Assembly (NCBI RefSeq): GCF_004210375.1
Contig: NC_134831.1
Span: forward strand, 4,030,001-4,094,000
Origin: Tachypleus tridentatus
Taxonomy: Eukaryota > Arthropoda > Merostomata > Xiphosura > Limulidae
DNA length: 64,000 bases
Direction of reading: 5' to 3'
Below are positions 43,201 through 49,490 of this stretch, piece by piece. The notes beneath the pieces were generated by a model that saw nothing but the letters and a program-made list of their open reading frames with translations, did not search any database and was not told the DNA's origin. How positions within the stretch are numbered: the first letter of the stretch is position 1; each line of letters opens with the position of its first letter. Made by a program: the position numbers and the translations under genes.

Positions 43201-44340
43201 AAAAAGGTGATAATAATAAGAAATATACCACTAACATGGCCTTATTTGCATGTCTTTCAATTATCATCCTAACAACAGTCATTGATTTATTTTATGTCCC
43301 ATTTAAAAATTTCATTTGTAATGAATTTCAAGTAAGCACGATTTATATCAAATTCTATGTCATATTTGTTAGTTATAGTTCCTAGAAGTAGAATATATAC
43401 CTACCTGCTTTGGTTTCTTATATCGTTTTTTGGTTGCAGTGTTGAGGTCTTCGTGCACTTTGTCCAAAAGCCACAACAAAAATTCTTGTGCATCATGCTG
43501 ATTGCTTCCCTCATACTGAGTCCCGTACTTTGAAACAATACTTTTGAATTTATTGGATACTTCTGGAAGGTATTGACAACTCCAAATTGATTTAAGTAAC
43601 ACACCTAATTGTTCAGTCACTTCACCTTTTGTTCCATATATTTTGGCATGAATTTTATTTCTTCTCAACAAGTCTACTCTGTAATGGTTCATTACAAAGT
43701 ATTCTGCAAACATATCTGTATTACTTAAGCACTGAATTATTGCATTCATAAAACACGTGTTTCCATGGTTATGTATACCACTAACTGCTGGGATTTTGTC
43801 TTTCACTAAGGATTCAGGAAGTTCTGACGCCGCTGTAGTTCCTAGATCACACGCTGAATGTTGTGATCTAATGTCAGTGTTTGATGCATACACATGTTTT
43901 AGTTTGCTATTTTTAGTGGTTTCAGTTTCAAAATCACATGCATGAGTACTGCTAGTAGTTATTGAAATATTTGATGGAATTGCCAACTGCGATAATTGAC
44001 GTCTGAAAAGTCTTTTTAAAAATCCGCGGGATTGTTTATCATTTTTACAACAAACCTTCTTTTCTTCTTCTTTTTTGCTCTTTCTAACTGTTGTAGGTTC
44101 AGGTTCTAACTTAGAAGAAGTTTGCAAAATTTCTTTAGTCTTTTTTTTCCTTACTCGTTTACGACCACTCATCAATCTTGGTAGAGTGAAGAAACCTGAA
44201 TGGAATCTATTTACTTTCGAACCGTCGATTAATAAATCACTAACGTCTGTAGCTACATCAACAGCCATTCCCTCTTCAACATCAGCTAAATCACCTTCTG
44301 ACGCCGATTTCGAATACTTCCGTGTGTTTACTTCTGCCAT
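4054..44340 (-). CDS. USP31: USP31-like ubiquitin carboxyl-terminal hydrolase, complete, 11 coding exons
   Basis: This gene encodes a cysteine protease that removes ubiquitin from proteins. Joined exons: 44340-43405, 18015-17773, 16790-16701, 15094-14901, 12442-12331, 11689-11499, 10545-10419, 8087-7968, 7072-6832, 5340-5062, 4295-4054. Total 2775 nt, 924 residues plus TGA; every junction is GT..AG and in phase. Residues 1-180 are a low-complexity, partly basic extension (RKRVRKKK near 60, FLKRLFRRQ near 107). The Cys box is at 188-200 (NHGNTCFMNA, Cys196), QHDAQEFLLW at 281-290, CxxC pairs at 352/355 and 640/643 (zinc finger), HLKRF at 665-669, the His box at 735-751 (His749), and WYMFDD at 762-767 (Asp766). 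All triad residues are present. Residues about 394-630 are the insertion typical of USP31/USP43 inside the catalytic domain. HLKRFRQ, FPVSGLDMTP and SPWKRP resemble vertebrate USP31 more than USP43. The C-terminal tail after the domain is about 130 residues, much shorter than in vertebrate USP31. Substrate is unknown. Confidence 0.95.
4296..6831 (-). other. USP31: Introns 10 (5061-4296) and 9 (6831-5341)
   Basis: Introns 10 and 9, interrupted by exon 10 (5340-5062). AT-rich introns with no recognised repeat. The open frames seen on the plus strand across 5228-5674 are antisense to exon 10. Confidence 0.7.
5062..5340 (-). CDS. USP31: USP31-like exon 10 (residues 752-845, first and last codons split)
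   Basis: Acceptor TGTACAG, donor ATAG followed by GTTAGT. It encodes YCRNPVDGKWYMFDDTKV (Asp766) and AYILFYQRTN, the end of the catalytic domain. A Ser-rich stretch and DHWAYRMPPF follow, corresponding to the SSS...EHWVSRLP segment after the domain in USP31. Confidence 0.96.
6832..7072 (-). CDS. USP31: USP31-like exon 9 (residues 672-752, last codon split)
   Basis: Acceptor TTGTTAG, donor ACAG followed by GTAGAA. It encodes VEFPVSGLDMTPYIAQRN, WSPWKRP and the His box YELYAVCNHHGNMQSGHYT with catalytic His749. It starts in phase 0 and ends with one base of codon 752. Confidence 0.96.
7094..7341. repeat. Tandem duplication, period 134 bp, in intron 8
   Basis: Two copies, 7094 to about 7211 and 7228 to about 7341, both beginning AATAAGTTACACCACAACC and differing at a few positions. 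The duplication begins about 20 bp on the intron side of the exon 9 acceptor, so it may include branch-point sequence. Confidence 0.85.
7968..8087 (-). CDS. USP31: USP31-like exon 8 (residues 632-671)
   Basis: Acceptor TTATAAG, donor CAG followed by GTAAAG; 40 codons, phase 0 at both ends. It encodes DNAWMCPSCHRSQPGMKQLS (Cys640 and Cys643 of the finger) and FIIHLKRFRQ, the conserved core strand of USP domains. Confidence 0.96.
8088..10418 (-). other. USP31: Intron 7, remainder
   Basis: Apart from the SINE it holds weak internal repetition near 8340-8440 (two copies of GAGATATAT(AT)CCT..ATTCATACAA about 64 bp apart). Nothing else was recognised. Confidence 0.5.
9472..9750 (-). mobile_element. 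tRNA-derived SINE (main family), intron 7
   Basis: A near full-length copy in the same orientation as the gene. The tail side (TTTGTTTTGAATTTCGCAC) lies at the left and the tRNA-like head at the right. It is flanked by an imperfect direct repeat of AAAAAATGT (9463-9471, 9751-9759). CpG sites of the family are partly decayed to TpG/CpA. Confidence 0.85.
10419..10545 (-). CDS. USP31: USP31-like exon 7 (residues 589-631)
   Basis: Acceptor ATTTTAG, donor AAAAA followed by GTTAGT. One base completes codon 589, then 42 codons. It encodes a variable linker and TLDNCFQHYFKEEK, matching TLxxCFQxYTKEE of the family just before the second half of the zinc finger. Confidence 0.9.
10546..12330 (-). other. 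USP31: Introns 6 (11498-10546) and 5 (12330-11690)
   Basis: Introns 6 and 5, interrupted by exon 6 (11689-11499). AT-rich introns; no repeat or RNA gene recognised. Confidence 0.6.
11499..11689 (-). CDS. USP31: USP31-like exon 6 (residues 526-589, last codon split)
   Basis: Acceptor TTCTAG, donor GA followed by GTATGG. This gives 63 codons plus two bases, the phase needed by exon 7. It encodes LRLRVIGGIPGKCYLPSDVD and LKLVIEWDQETKE, matching the SLRVV...YLxPxxxxPL and HVKLxVEWD motifs of the family. Reading past the donor meets a stop after 15 more codons. Confidence 0.92.
12331..12442 (-). CDS. USP31: USP31-like exon 5 (residues 488-525)
   Basis: Acceptor CTGTTAG, donor GAG followed by GTAAAA. 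One base completes the split codon 488, followed by 37 codons. It encodes FGSPYVIQISRESTFKEIQK, matching the FGxPFxI...W..LQ..IL segment of USP31/USP43. Confidence 0.9.
13373..13497. repeat. 30-bp minisatellite, about four copies, intron 4
   Basis: Imperfect tandem units of the form CACTGCCAAGGTTCAAAAGT followed by ACGGTTTTTG. Because the unit is a multiple of three, the minus strand reads as a short repeated peptide (LNLGSxxxV), which explains the small open frame there. Confidence 0.8.
14195..14485 (+). mobile_element. tRNA-derived SINE (main family), intron 4
   Basis: Full-length, opposite to the gene. The tRNA-like head has a B box (GGTTCGAATCC), followed by the conserved body and a tail of AAACAAATAAACAAAC type. 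It is diverged, with many family CpG sites changed to TpG or CpA. Confidence 0.9.
14901..15094 (-). CDS. USP31: USP31-like exon 4 (residues 424-488, last codon split)
   Basis: Acceptor CCTTAG, donor AC followed by GTACGT; 64 codons plus two bases. It encodes IILIEVQDDGSHQIFSDEDS and later LLLLWTNRIGTGSWGR. These match the VELYxxGFxxxFxDEDD and xLLFCNxxGxG segments of the family. Confidence 0.9.
15845..15995. repeat. Degenerate tandem repeat of about 40 bp, intron 3
   Basis: Three to four imperfect copies built around ACTGTTCCAAGAGTAGTACC. The rest of intron 3 (16700-15095) and intron 2 (17772-16791) show no recognised element. Confidence 0.6.
16701..16790 (-). CDS. USP31: USP31-like exon 3 (residues 394-423)
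   Basis: A 30-codon exon, phase 0 at both ends, acceptor GTCTAG and donor CAG followed by GTAGAT. It encodes IKLGVSMDIQATVKELRVHL, matching the start of the insertion region in USP31/USP43. The open frame is too short to be found without splice logic, so this call rests on the flanking sites, the phase and the position. Confidence 0.9.
17773..18015 (-). CDS. USP31: USP31-like exon 2 (residues 313-393)
   Basis: The acceptor is TTTCTAG before AACAGTCATGG and the donor is CAG followed by GTGAGG; phase 0 at both ends, 81 codons. It encodes FRSSLICSNCQKQSNTFDP, the first half of the zinc finger (Cys352, Cys355), then LCLSLPIP, a strongly conserved USP31/USP43 segment. Confidence 0.95.
18016..19723 (-). 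other. USP31: Intron 1, distal AT-rich segment
   Basis: CpG-poor and AT-rich, with a short (TA)n run near 19127-19141. No repeat or exon recognised. Confidence 0.5.
19724..20003 (+). mobile_element. tRNA-derived SINE (main family)
   Basis: Full-length copy: head starting GGCCCAGCGTGGC, B box GGTTTGAATCC, body, and tail ending (CAAA)n. It lies in intron 1 antisense to the gene. Confidence 0.9.
20181..20416 (-). mobile_element. tRNA-derived SINE (main family), head truncated
   Basis: Tail and body complete; the tRNA-like head stops shortly past the B-box region (GGACTCGAACCCGCGACTCT). Moderately diverged. Confidence 0.8.
20417..21359. other. Intron 1 segment without recognised genes
   Basis: CpG is clearly more frequent than in the distal intron. 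A palindromic TGACGTCA is at 20994-21001. The 89-codon open frame at 21048-21317 has no recognisable domain. Confidence 0.4.
21360..21800. mobile_element. Candidate MITE-like element with imperfect terminal inverted repeats
   Basis: The left end has GGCGTAGATCCTGGGGGATA. The right end is the inverse of AGGGGCGTAGATTTTTTACA with a nearby GATAGGGGGGATGAT. Internal C/G runs (CATCCCCC, ATCATCCCCC) sit next to each end. No coding capacity, about 440 bp. This fits a non-autonomous DNA transposon; the exact ends and a target duplication are not clear. Confidence 0.55.
22558..22643 (-). mobile_element. tRNA-derived SINE fragment (head only)
   Basis: About 85 bp covering the inverse of the body start and tRNA-like head (CACAGTTGAAAGGGTG to GCGACTCTCACATTGCGAG). 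The tail-proximal part is missing. Confidence 0.75.
22814..22834. repeat. Poly(A) run
   Basis: An uninterrupted run of about 20 A. The flanking stretch 21801-23614 otherwise holds no recognised feature beyond the SINE fragment. Confidence 0.9.
23615..23892 (+). mobile_element. tRNA-derived SINE (main family)
   Basis: Full-length copy with an intact-looking A-box region, B box GGTTCGAATCC, body and (CAAA)n tail. CpG sites are largely kept. Confidence 0.92.
24783..24915 (-). mobile_element. tRNA-derived SINE (main family), 3' half only
   Basis: Tail and distal body (AATTTCGCACAAAGCTACAC to ACCGCCAACTCT); the head is absent. 23893-24782 next to it shows nothing recognised. Confidence 0.8.
24916..25972. 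other. Intron 1 segment without recognised features
   Basis: CpG-containing sequence; the 60-codon open frame at 25235-25417 has no recognisable domain. Confidence 0.4.
25973..26373. repeat. 68-bp minisatellite, about 5.9 copies
   Basis: Units begin at 25973, 26041, 26109, 26177, 26245 and 26313 (TAAACCCACGCCCTCTATTG). Spacing is exactly 68 bp and the copies differ at only a few positions. Each unit contains TATTGTT and AACAATA arms that could pair. There are no unique spacers, so it is not CRISPR-like. Confidence 0.95.
26468..26575 (-). mobile_element. Second-type tRNA-derived short SINE, diverged
   Basis: Pattern of tail (GTTTGTTTTTTG), CCACCACGAGTAACGAAACC and CGCTGAGCCACTCAGG. This is the inverse of a tRNA-like head with its short 3' domain. 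Diverged from the other copies. Confidence 0.5.
26922..27120 (+). mobile_element. tRNA-derived SINE truncated at both ends, flanked by a 10-bp direct repeat
   Basis: It starts inside the tRNA-like head (TGAGGGGCACGGGTTTGAAT) and ends in the distal body before the tail. AGTACCAGAA flanks it at 26912-26921 and 27121-27130, so the truncated copy itself appears to have been inserted. Confidence 0.8.
27131..28050. other. Intron 1 segment without recognised features
   Basis: No coding or repeat signal recognised. Confidence 0.4.
28051..28300. repeat. 50-bp minisatellite, about five copies
   Basis: Units of 50 bp containing GCTAATCACTAAGCCACGCC and ACTAATTACAAATATCGGAG; the central copies are almost identical. 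The first half resembles the inverse of a tRNA A-box region (GGCGTGGCTTAGTGATTAGC), as found in the SINE heads. Confidence 0.92.
28322..28452 (-). mobile_element. Second-type tRNA-derived short SINE
   Basis: Tail TTTGTTTGTTTCTGAACAAT, then CTCCGGGTTCGGATTTTAAC and CAAGTCCGCAAACTTACCGC. This is the inverse of a tRNA-like head ending near CCACCGGGAG. Confidence 0.65.
28453..31469. other. Intron 1 segment, mostly featureless
   Basis: Contains a G run at 30206-30222 and several small open frames without domains (for example 29126-29367 and 30416-30685). No SINE recognised. Confidence 0.4.
31479..31752 (+). mobile_element. tRNA-derived SINE (main family), with exact target-site duplication
   Basis: Full-length, head GGCCCGGCACGACCAAGCGT, B box GGTTCGCATCC, tail (CAAAA)n. 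The 10-bp repeat GAGGAAAATG is at 31470-31479 and 31753-31762. The duplication shares its last base with the element start. CpG content is high, suggesting a young insertion. Confidence 0.93.
31763..32204. other. Intron 1 segment without recognised features
   Basis: Nothing recognised. Confidence 0.4.
32205..32333 (-). mobile_element. Second-type tRNA-derived short SINE, diverged
   Basis: GGGCACAAAGCTACAAAATA (3' domain), then ATTCAAACCCGAGTTTAAGC and TTAGCGCTGAGCCTCTGGTG (inverse of head). Confidence 0.6.
32680..32785 (-). mobile_element. Second-type tRNA-derived short SINE, diverged
   Basis: TGTTTGTTCAACTCCAAGCT, GAAAACCGATTTTTAGCGTG and ACTGCTGAGCCAATGTGGCC follow the order of the 32205 copy. 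Confidence 0.55.
33106..33230 (+). mobile_element. Short tRNA-derived SINE with tail shared with the main family
   Basis: The tRNA-like head GAGGTACAGCGGTAAGTCTA has a B box GGTTCGATTCC. It is followed by GGCAGATAGCCCGATGTGAC and a (CA)n tail. The 3' part matches GCAGATAGCCC..TGTAGCTTTG of the main family. Confidence 0.7.
33805..33850. promoter_or_regulatory. Two palindromic CRE-type sites 38 bp apart
   Basis: TGACGTCA occurs at 33805-33812 and 33843-33850, with GCATGCGCACA 15 bp before the first (NRF1-like). They may mark an intronic promoter or enhancer; that is inference from motif density only. Confidence 0.35.
33955..34222 (-). mobile_element. tRNA-derived SINE, diverged subfamily
   Basis: Tail and 3' domain (TTTGCGCGAAGTAACACAAG), body traces (AAGGCAGCTAGTCAACAGTA, ATTGGGCTACCTTGTCTGAT) and a different tRNA-like head ending AACCATTTCGCCACGCCC. 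Clearly related to the main family but with altered body and head. Confidence 0.7.
35515..35632 (+). repeat. Possible retroelement 3' fragment
   Basis: Contains CAGACCTGAAGACGAAGTAG and ATCGATACATCGTCCTCC, a pattern often seen near ends of Penelope-like and related retroelements (recalled, not searched). The words CTACAAAGTTTCAT and AAATAC/GAATAC recur just upstream near 35480. Confidence 0.3.
35633..39399. other. Intron 1 segment, CpG falling sharply near 36.4 kb
   Basis: To about 36.4 kb CpG is frequent (for example around 36020-36180). Beyond that the sequence is CpG-poor like 1-19.5 kb. A 118-codon open frame at 36010-36366 has no recognised domain. 37000-38360 may contain decayed coding sequence I cannot identify. 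38401-38480 resembles the inverse of 63030-63101. Confidence 0.4.
39400..39990 (+). mobile_element. Relic of a non-LTR retrotransposon (end of reverse transcriptase)
   Basis: At 39533-39610 the plus strand reads LYKSLVRPHLEYSLQFWS, the well-known LVRPHLEYA/S..FWSP motif at the C-terminal end of LINE reverse transcriptases. Downstream the frame shifts and meets stops. LGEEREE and later a further short open stretch suggest a decayed C-terminus. It is not functional. Subfamily is not identifiable by eye. Confidence 0.65.
39991..42360. other. Intron 1, proximal CpG-poor segment
   Basis: AT-rich, CpG-poor, no SINE and no recognised coding sequence. Confidence 0.4.
42361..42412. repeat. Perfect 26-bp tandem duplication
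   Basis: TTCCTGCTAATGAATAACCA plus CAACAA occurs twice without mismatch at 42361 and 42387. Confidence 0.9.
42413..43404 (-). other. USP31: Intron 1, donor-proximal segment
   Basis: AT-rich sequence leading to the exon 1 donor at 43404. Nothing else recognised. Confidence 0.5.
43405..44340 (-). CDS. USP31: USP31-like exon 1 (residues 1-312)
   Basis: This exon carries the start codon, the basic N-terminal extension and the Cys box with catalytic Cys196. The start is fixed by an in-frame TGA three codons upstream (44349-44347) and a good context (AAAATGG). It ends in phase 0 at CAG, followed by the donor GTAGGT. The open frame runs only 11 codons into the intron. CpG dinucleotides are more frequent here than in the flanking intron. 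Confidence 0.96.
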
Positions 44341-44580
44341 TTTTCGTCACTGAAAATTTACGTTCACTTCAATACTCAATCCATGTGTTCGGTCGGAAAC
44401 TACTCATCAACCTCTAACAATACACTTAACATTCAACTACAAGTCGAAACTGTCAGACACAACCAACCCAAACAATTTATTCGCTCTCACCCAATGTTAG
44501 AAAAAAGTTATGTAGAGGACGCTTTGTCAAGGTGATGTCGGGACCGTTTACAAATTGCAAATATTGATATTAATATTTTC
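44341..44580 (-). promoter_or_regulatory. Presumed 5' UTR and promoter of the USP31-like gene
   Basis: This is the sequence immediately upstream of the start codon. It is moderately rich in CpG compared with intron 1. No TATA box is evident to me and the transcription start cannot be placed. A promoter here is inferred only from position. Confidence 0.4.
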
Positions 44581-44597
44581 ATTTCCTATTTGTCTAT

Positions 44598-45225
44598 TTT
44601 GATATGTTTATAATGTCCTAACTTTTCTTGAAGTCACTGTGTTTGGGTAATTTTTATATATGTTTATAATGTTCCAATTTCTTTTGAAGTAATTTGATTT
44701 GGATAATTTTTAGATATGTTAATAATGTATTAATTTCTCTTGAGGTCATAGGGTTTGGATAATTTTAGATATGTTTATAATGTCCTAACTTCTTTTGAAG
44801 TCATTGTGTTTTGACAGATTTTAGATATGTTCATATTGTCTTAATTTCTTTTGATTTTGTTTGTTTGGGAATTTCGCACAAAGCTACTCGAGGGCTATCT
44901 GTGCTAGCCGTCCCTAATTTAGCAGTGTAAGACTAGAGGGAAGGCAGCTAGTCATCACCACCCACCGCCAACTCTTGGGCTACTCTTTTACCAACGAATA
45001 GTGGGATTGACCGTCACATTATACACCCCCACGGCTGGGAGGGCGAGCATGTTTAGCGCGACTCGGGCGCGAACCCGCGACCCTCGGATTACGAGTCGCA
45101 CGCCTTACGCGCTAGGCCATGCCGGGCCATTTCTTTTGATGTCACTGGGTTTGGATAATTTTCAAACATGTTTATAACGTCCTAACTTCTCTTGAAGTCA
45201 TTGGGTTTGAATAATTTTTAGATAA
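44598..45225. repeat. Degenerate minisatellite of about 58 bp, interrupted by a SINE
   Basis: About five units before (44598-44855) and two after (45129-45225) the SINE, with consensus words GATATGTTTATAATGTCCTA, ACTTCTTTTGAAGTCA and GGGTTTGGATAATTTT. Confidence 0.85.
44856..45128 (-). mobile_element. tRNA-derived SINE (main family) inserted in a minisatellite
   Basis: Full-length, tail to the left. The 12-bp direct repeat ATTTCTTTTGAT is at 44844-44855 and 45129-45140, a target-site duplication made from minisatellite sequence. CpG sites are mostly kept. Confidence 0.95.
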
Positions 45226-45702
45226 ACATTTGTTTGAATTTAACATAAGTAGAATTATTTAGCCTAATCACTGGTTTGTTAATTTACATTAATGATAAGT
45301 ACTGGATTCCACTATGACCGTAATAATGAATCTTAAATCTTATAGAACCTACATTATCTAAATAATTTTCCTGTTTTCATGCATGCTTGTTGACTATTTA
45401 AAACTTTCATGTTAACTTGTAATACAACAAAATATATATAATAGAGTTATTATATACTAAAATATTATTAGAAAGAATGCCGATATTATGCAAATTAGAC
45501 CACAGAGAAAAATAAATCAGTGCAATTGTGTTCATTATGGTTTAAACAATACGATAAACTTGAGGACTAATGATACTCAAATTGTGGGTTTGGACAAAGC
45601 ACAGATAACTTATTAACATACGTGTAAAAGAAGTAAACAAACCATAATAAGCACACAAAAACAAAATAAAATATTCATCAAATAGTACAAAACTCATCAA
45701 AA

Positions 45703-45938
45703 CCGGTATGACCAGGTGGTTAGAGCACTTAACTCGCAATCTGAGGGTTGTGGATTCGACTCCCCTTCCCCCCAACATGGGGGTTATAATGTGACGTTCA
45801 ATCGTTACTAAAAGAGTAACCCAAGAGTGGGTGCCGATGACTAGCTGCCTTCCCTCTATTCTTTCACTGCTAAATTTGGAATAGCCAGCGCAAATAGCGC
45901 TCGTGTAACTTTGCGCAAAATTCAAAACAAACAAACAG
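45703..45938 (+). mobile_element. tRNA-derived SINE (main family), with internal deletions
   Basis: Head ACCAGGTGGTTAGAGCACTT, B box GGATTCGACTCC, shortened body and (CAAA)n tail. Confidence 0.85.
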
Positions 45939-46756
45939 ACCCATCACAAATTCTTGTTATTTGCAAGTGACAGCGATTCAAGCTATCTTATTTAAAAAGC
46001 TCTTCTTCGCTCATCGACTTCAATTCAGATTCGCCAGATGAAAATTTGATGCATTCATGTCAGAGAAAAATAATAAAAAAAGTTTATGCTTAAGTATTTG
46101 TAAACATATTAGAATGTTTCGGAAAATAATAAGTGCAATAATGTCATATTGTCCACATATGTAAATATTTATTGATTAGGCATTGTAATCATGTGTTATA
46201 AGTTTTTACCAGTAACTATTCAAGGTGGATGCAATATATGGATAACAGACGTAAACAAATATTGAATCGTCAGATTTTAGTTATATTTTCAATTTCAAAT
46301 AAGAATATTCAGGAAACTTTAGCAGAAAAATCTCACAGAAGAGTCAGAATTAATCGAAGATTCGAAGAGTATATCAAAAAGTCTTTGTTCGGTTAAGTGA
46401 ATGAACCGATATTGTGATTTTGTATTTAATGTTCAATGGGTATGGAATCATTTACTTTTTGCGATATTTGTTTCGAATACCAGTAAGATCCAAATGCGTT
46501 TAAAACTTATTTATCTGGTTGTTATTATTTTTGCGCGAAATTCAAACCAACCAAGTCAAAAGTAAACAGCTCAAAGTGAATCAAGTGCTTATCAACGAGA
46601 CAATTGCAAACAAACAAATAAAAACCGAATTTCCATTGGCGTGAAAGTACGAGCGTAAGAAAATAAACGAATAGGTTATTTTATTATGTCAAATGTCTAT
46701 GACTTTTAAATAGTCGAAACATATTGATTTAGATAAAATATAACCTATCTAACGGC
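45939..46756. other. Intergenic, with a SINE tail scrap
   Basis: TTTGCGCGAAATTCAAACCA near 46531 is the end of a main-family SINE without its body. Nothing else recognised. Confidence 0.5.
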
Positions 46757-46872
46757 TTGTTTGTTTAAATTTCTTTATTTGTTAATGAGCAAAAAGCCAT
46801 ATACAATGGACTATCTGCGCCCTGACCCCACGGAGCGTGTCGAAACCCGAATTTTAGCATTTTCAGCTGAGA
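46757..46872 (-). mobile_element. Second-type tRNA-derived short SINE, diverged
   Basis: Tail TTTGTTTAAATTTC, 3' domain GAGCAAAAAGCCATATACAA, then GTCGAAACCCGAATTTTAGC. Confidence 0.5.
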
Positions 46873-47211
46873 AATTCACCGTCGAAGTGGCTTATTTACG
46901 CTACAAAATGTACTATCTGCGCTGTCCTAGCTCTAGGTATTGAATCTCGACATTCAAAGGCATCACTATGATTAATAATGCTCTATTTTTGAGTAGTTAT
47001 CAAATAAAGTAAATATTTACATCCTCGGTAAACTTTTTCCCACATTGATATGCCGTGAAAAGTATCCAAATTAATCAGGAAATAAACGAAATAATCACTT
47101 AAGAAACACATGGTGAACTTTAGTTGTTGTTGTTTTTACGCTTTCTCAGAATAAGGAGATTTTATGCTGTTTTAGACGGATCATTCTTATTCACTACTTT
47201 CTATTTGATAG

Positions 47212-47452
47212 ACCCGGCATGATGGTTAAGACATTCGACCTGCAATCAAAGGGTTCGTCACACCAAACATGTTCGCCTTTTCAGGCGTGGGGGAGTTATA
47301 AAGTTATGGCCATTCCCACTATTCGTTGGTAAAAGAGTAGCCTAAAAGCTGCCGGTAGATGGTGATGACTAGCTGCCTTCCCTCTTACTTTTCACTGCTA
47401 AATTAGGGACGATAGCACAGATAAGCCTCGTGTAGCTTTGCGCGAAATTTAA
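47212..47452 (+). mobile_element. tRNA-derived SINE (main family), head partly deleted
   Basis: ACCCGGCATGATGGTTAAGA, then a deletion removing most of the B box, followed by a normal body and a worn tail. Confidence 0.8.
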
Positions 47453-48228
47453 ATCACACCAAATCAATCCTATCTCATAGAACTGAAACTGGTTTTAAAT
47501 CATTGTACCGTTCTTGCACTGTTATGCACATATTGTTTAAATACTTTATGTGAAAACGTATTTAGAGCCTCACCTAATTCTTTCAGTTCGTGCCACCACT
47601 TCAAATCACGCTATGTCTGCAAACCGAGCATTAAACAATGCTCCGTCGTAACATTGTCATGTCCAAAGTACATCACTTCTCCACGTTGGCTTTCCATAAA
47701 CAGTCAAGCTTACAAGGACAATGGTTTCTCGGTGCTCGTTTTAATAGCCTAATAACACTAGAAACCATAGGTGCTGGATATAGCGATTTGACTACTATGT
47801 CTTCGTATGAGACAAATATCTGTTTTATTCTTTGCCCGCTTGAGGTATACGACGGTTGAATGGGAGATATGACTAGAAGCCTTATCTTCGTAAACCTATA
47901 CCATCTTGACCACGTTTAGAGACGGATATCGTTTTTGACTATGCTGCATACATTTGTTATCGACCTATTACAAGACGCCACACTGCTTACTACGGTTGGG
48001 GTAATACTTGTTGCAGTTCTATTTCTAAACAATCCTGGAACCCCAAAGTGATCCATATTTTTTATTTTCCAGTGGCGTTATTTACAGGGATTATCTCCGT
48101 CTTAGAAATTCTAAATCTCTGATGTAAAACATATTTTGATTTGACGCAATTTTAGACGCGACTTGCCGAATTGCATAATTAGAAACGTTTTTGTATGTTA
48201 TATTTAAGTCTGTATATATTCCACGAAT
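47453..48228. other. Intergenic, no recognised features
   Basis: The 73-codon open frame at 47638-47859 has no recognisable domain. Confidence 0.4.
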
Positions 48229-48400
48229 ATATAATGTGACGGTCAATCCCACTATTCGTTGGTAAAAGAGTAGCCCAAGAGTTGGCGGTGGGTGGTGATG
48301 ACTAGCTACATTCCCTCTAGTCTTACACTGCTAAATTAGGGACGGCTATCGTAGATAGCCCTCGTGTAGCTTTGCGCGAAATTCAAAAACCAAACCAACG
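48229..48400 (+). mobile_element. tRNA-derived SINE (main family), 5' truncated
   Basis: Begins in the body (ATAATGTGACGGTCAATCCC) and runs through the tail; head missing, as expected from incomplete reverse transcription. Confidence 0.9.
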
Positions 48401-48546
48401 CAGTTATTTAGTTCGATGAAAAAAAGTTTTTGCAAAACAGATTTTCATCTTTACGGACTTTTTGATCGCGTTATAAGACTGAGGGTCGCTGCGAAAACCA
48501 TATGATACCTTACTGTTTTTACTTGCGTCACATAAAGTTTTGGTCT

Positions 48547-48805
48547 ATTTTGAATTTCGCGCAAAGATATACAAAGGCTATCTGCGCTAGCCGTTCCTAA
48601 TTTAACAGTGTAAGACTAGAGGGAAGGCCTTTAGTCATCACCACTCACTACCAACTCTTGAGCTACTCATTTACCAACGAATAGTAAGGTTGACAGTAAC
48701 ATTTTAATGCCCCCACACCTTAAAAAACGAGCATGTTTGGTGTAACAATTTGAACCCGCAACCCTCAGCTTACGAGTCGAGTGCCCTAACCACTTGGCCG
48801 TAAGC
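48547..48805 (-). mobile_element. tRNA-derived SINE (main family)
   Basis: Near full-length with the tail at the left, diverged body and a head ending CTAACCACTTGGCCGTA. It lies in inverted orientation about 150 bp from the preceding copy. Confidence 0.85.
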
Positions 48806-49365
48806 AGTCTGTGAATTATATTTAAGAACTAAAAGTGTGATCCTATTGGAATAGTTGCATGTTTACTCTTACAAGGCAAACTGAATTTTTTCTATGATTT
48901 TCTTAAAGTTTGTATAAATAACATAATATCAAAATATTAAAGGATATTACTGCTTCGTGAACATGGAATACATTTTAATTTATACGCTTTTGTAACTTTA
49001 GCTTTAGGACTATTCCAATAAAAATAAAATATTTAGCAATTTCGTTGTATATTTGTTACTAAGCGCAACGTTTCAGTCATCATGAGTGTTGAAACCGATT
49101 TTTAGCGCATCGATCAAAAACCATAACAAAACTAATAGTTCTGAATGTTGCTGATAGATGTCGCATAAGTATTTACATTGATATTGAGCGAAATTCTATT
49201 AGTATTTCTCAATATGCAATAAGAATGTGGGTTATAAGGCACGTGTGTTACTTGTATATAGACGATGTAATGATCTCTTCGGTTAATAAGATATTAGTAT
49301 ACAAGCTATAAACAAACTAATTTTTAATATACATATACTGAATTTTTGGTGATATATCTGGACTT

Positions 49366-49490
49366 ATTGTTTTGAATGAAGCACAAAGGTACACCACGGG
49401 CTATTTGTGCTCTGCTGCCCATCACGGGCTCGAAACTCCGTTTATAGCGTTGTAATTTAGCAGACATTCTGATGTGTCACTGGGAGGCAT
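49366..49490 (-). mobile_element. Second-type tRNA-derived short SINE
   Basis: GAAGCACAAAGGTACACCAC, GGGCTCGAAACTCCGTTTAT and GACATTCTGATGTGTCACTG in the order of the family. Confidence 0.65.

Noticed and set aside
44075..44353. 92-codon plus-strand open frame
   Set aside because: Antisense shadow of USP31-like exon 1.
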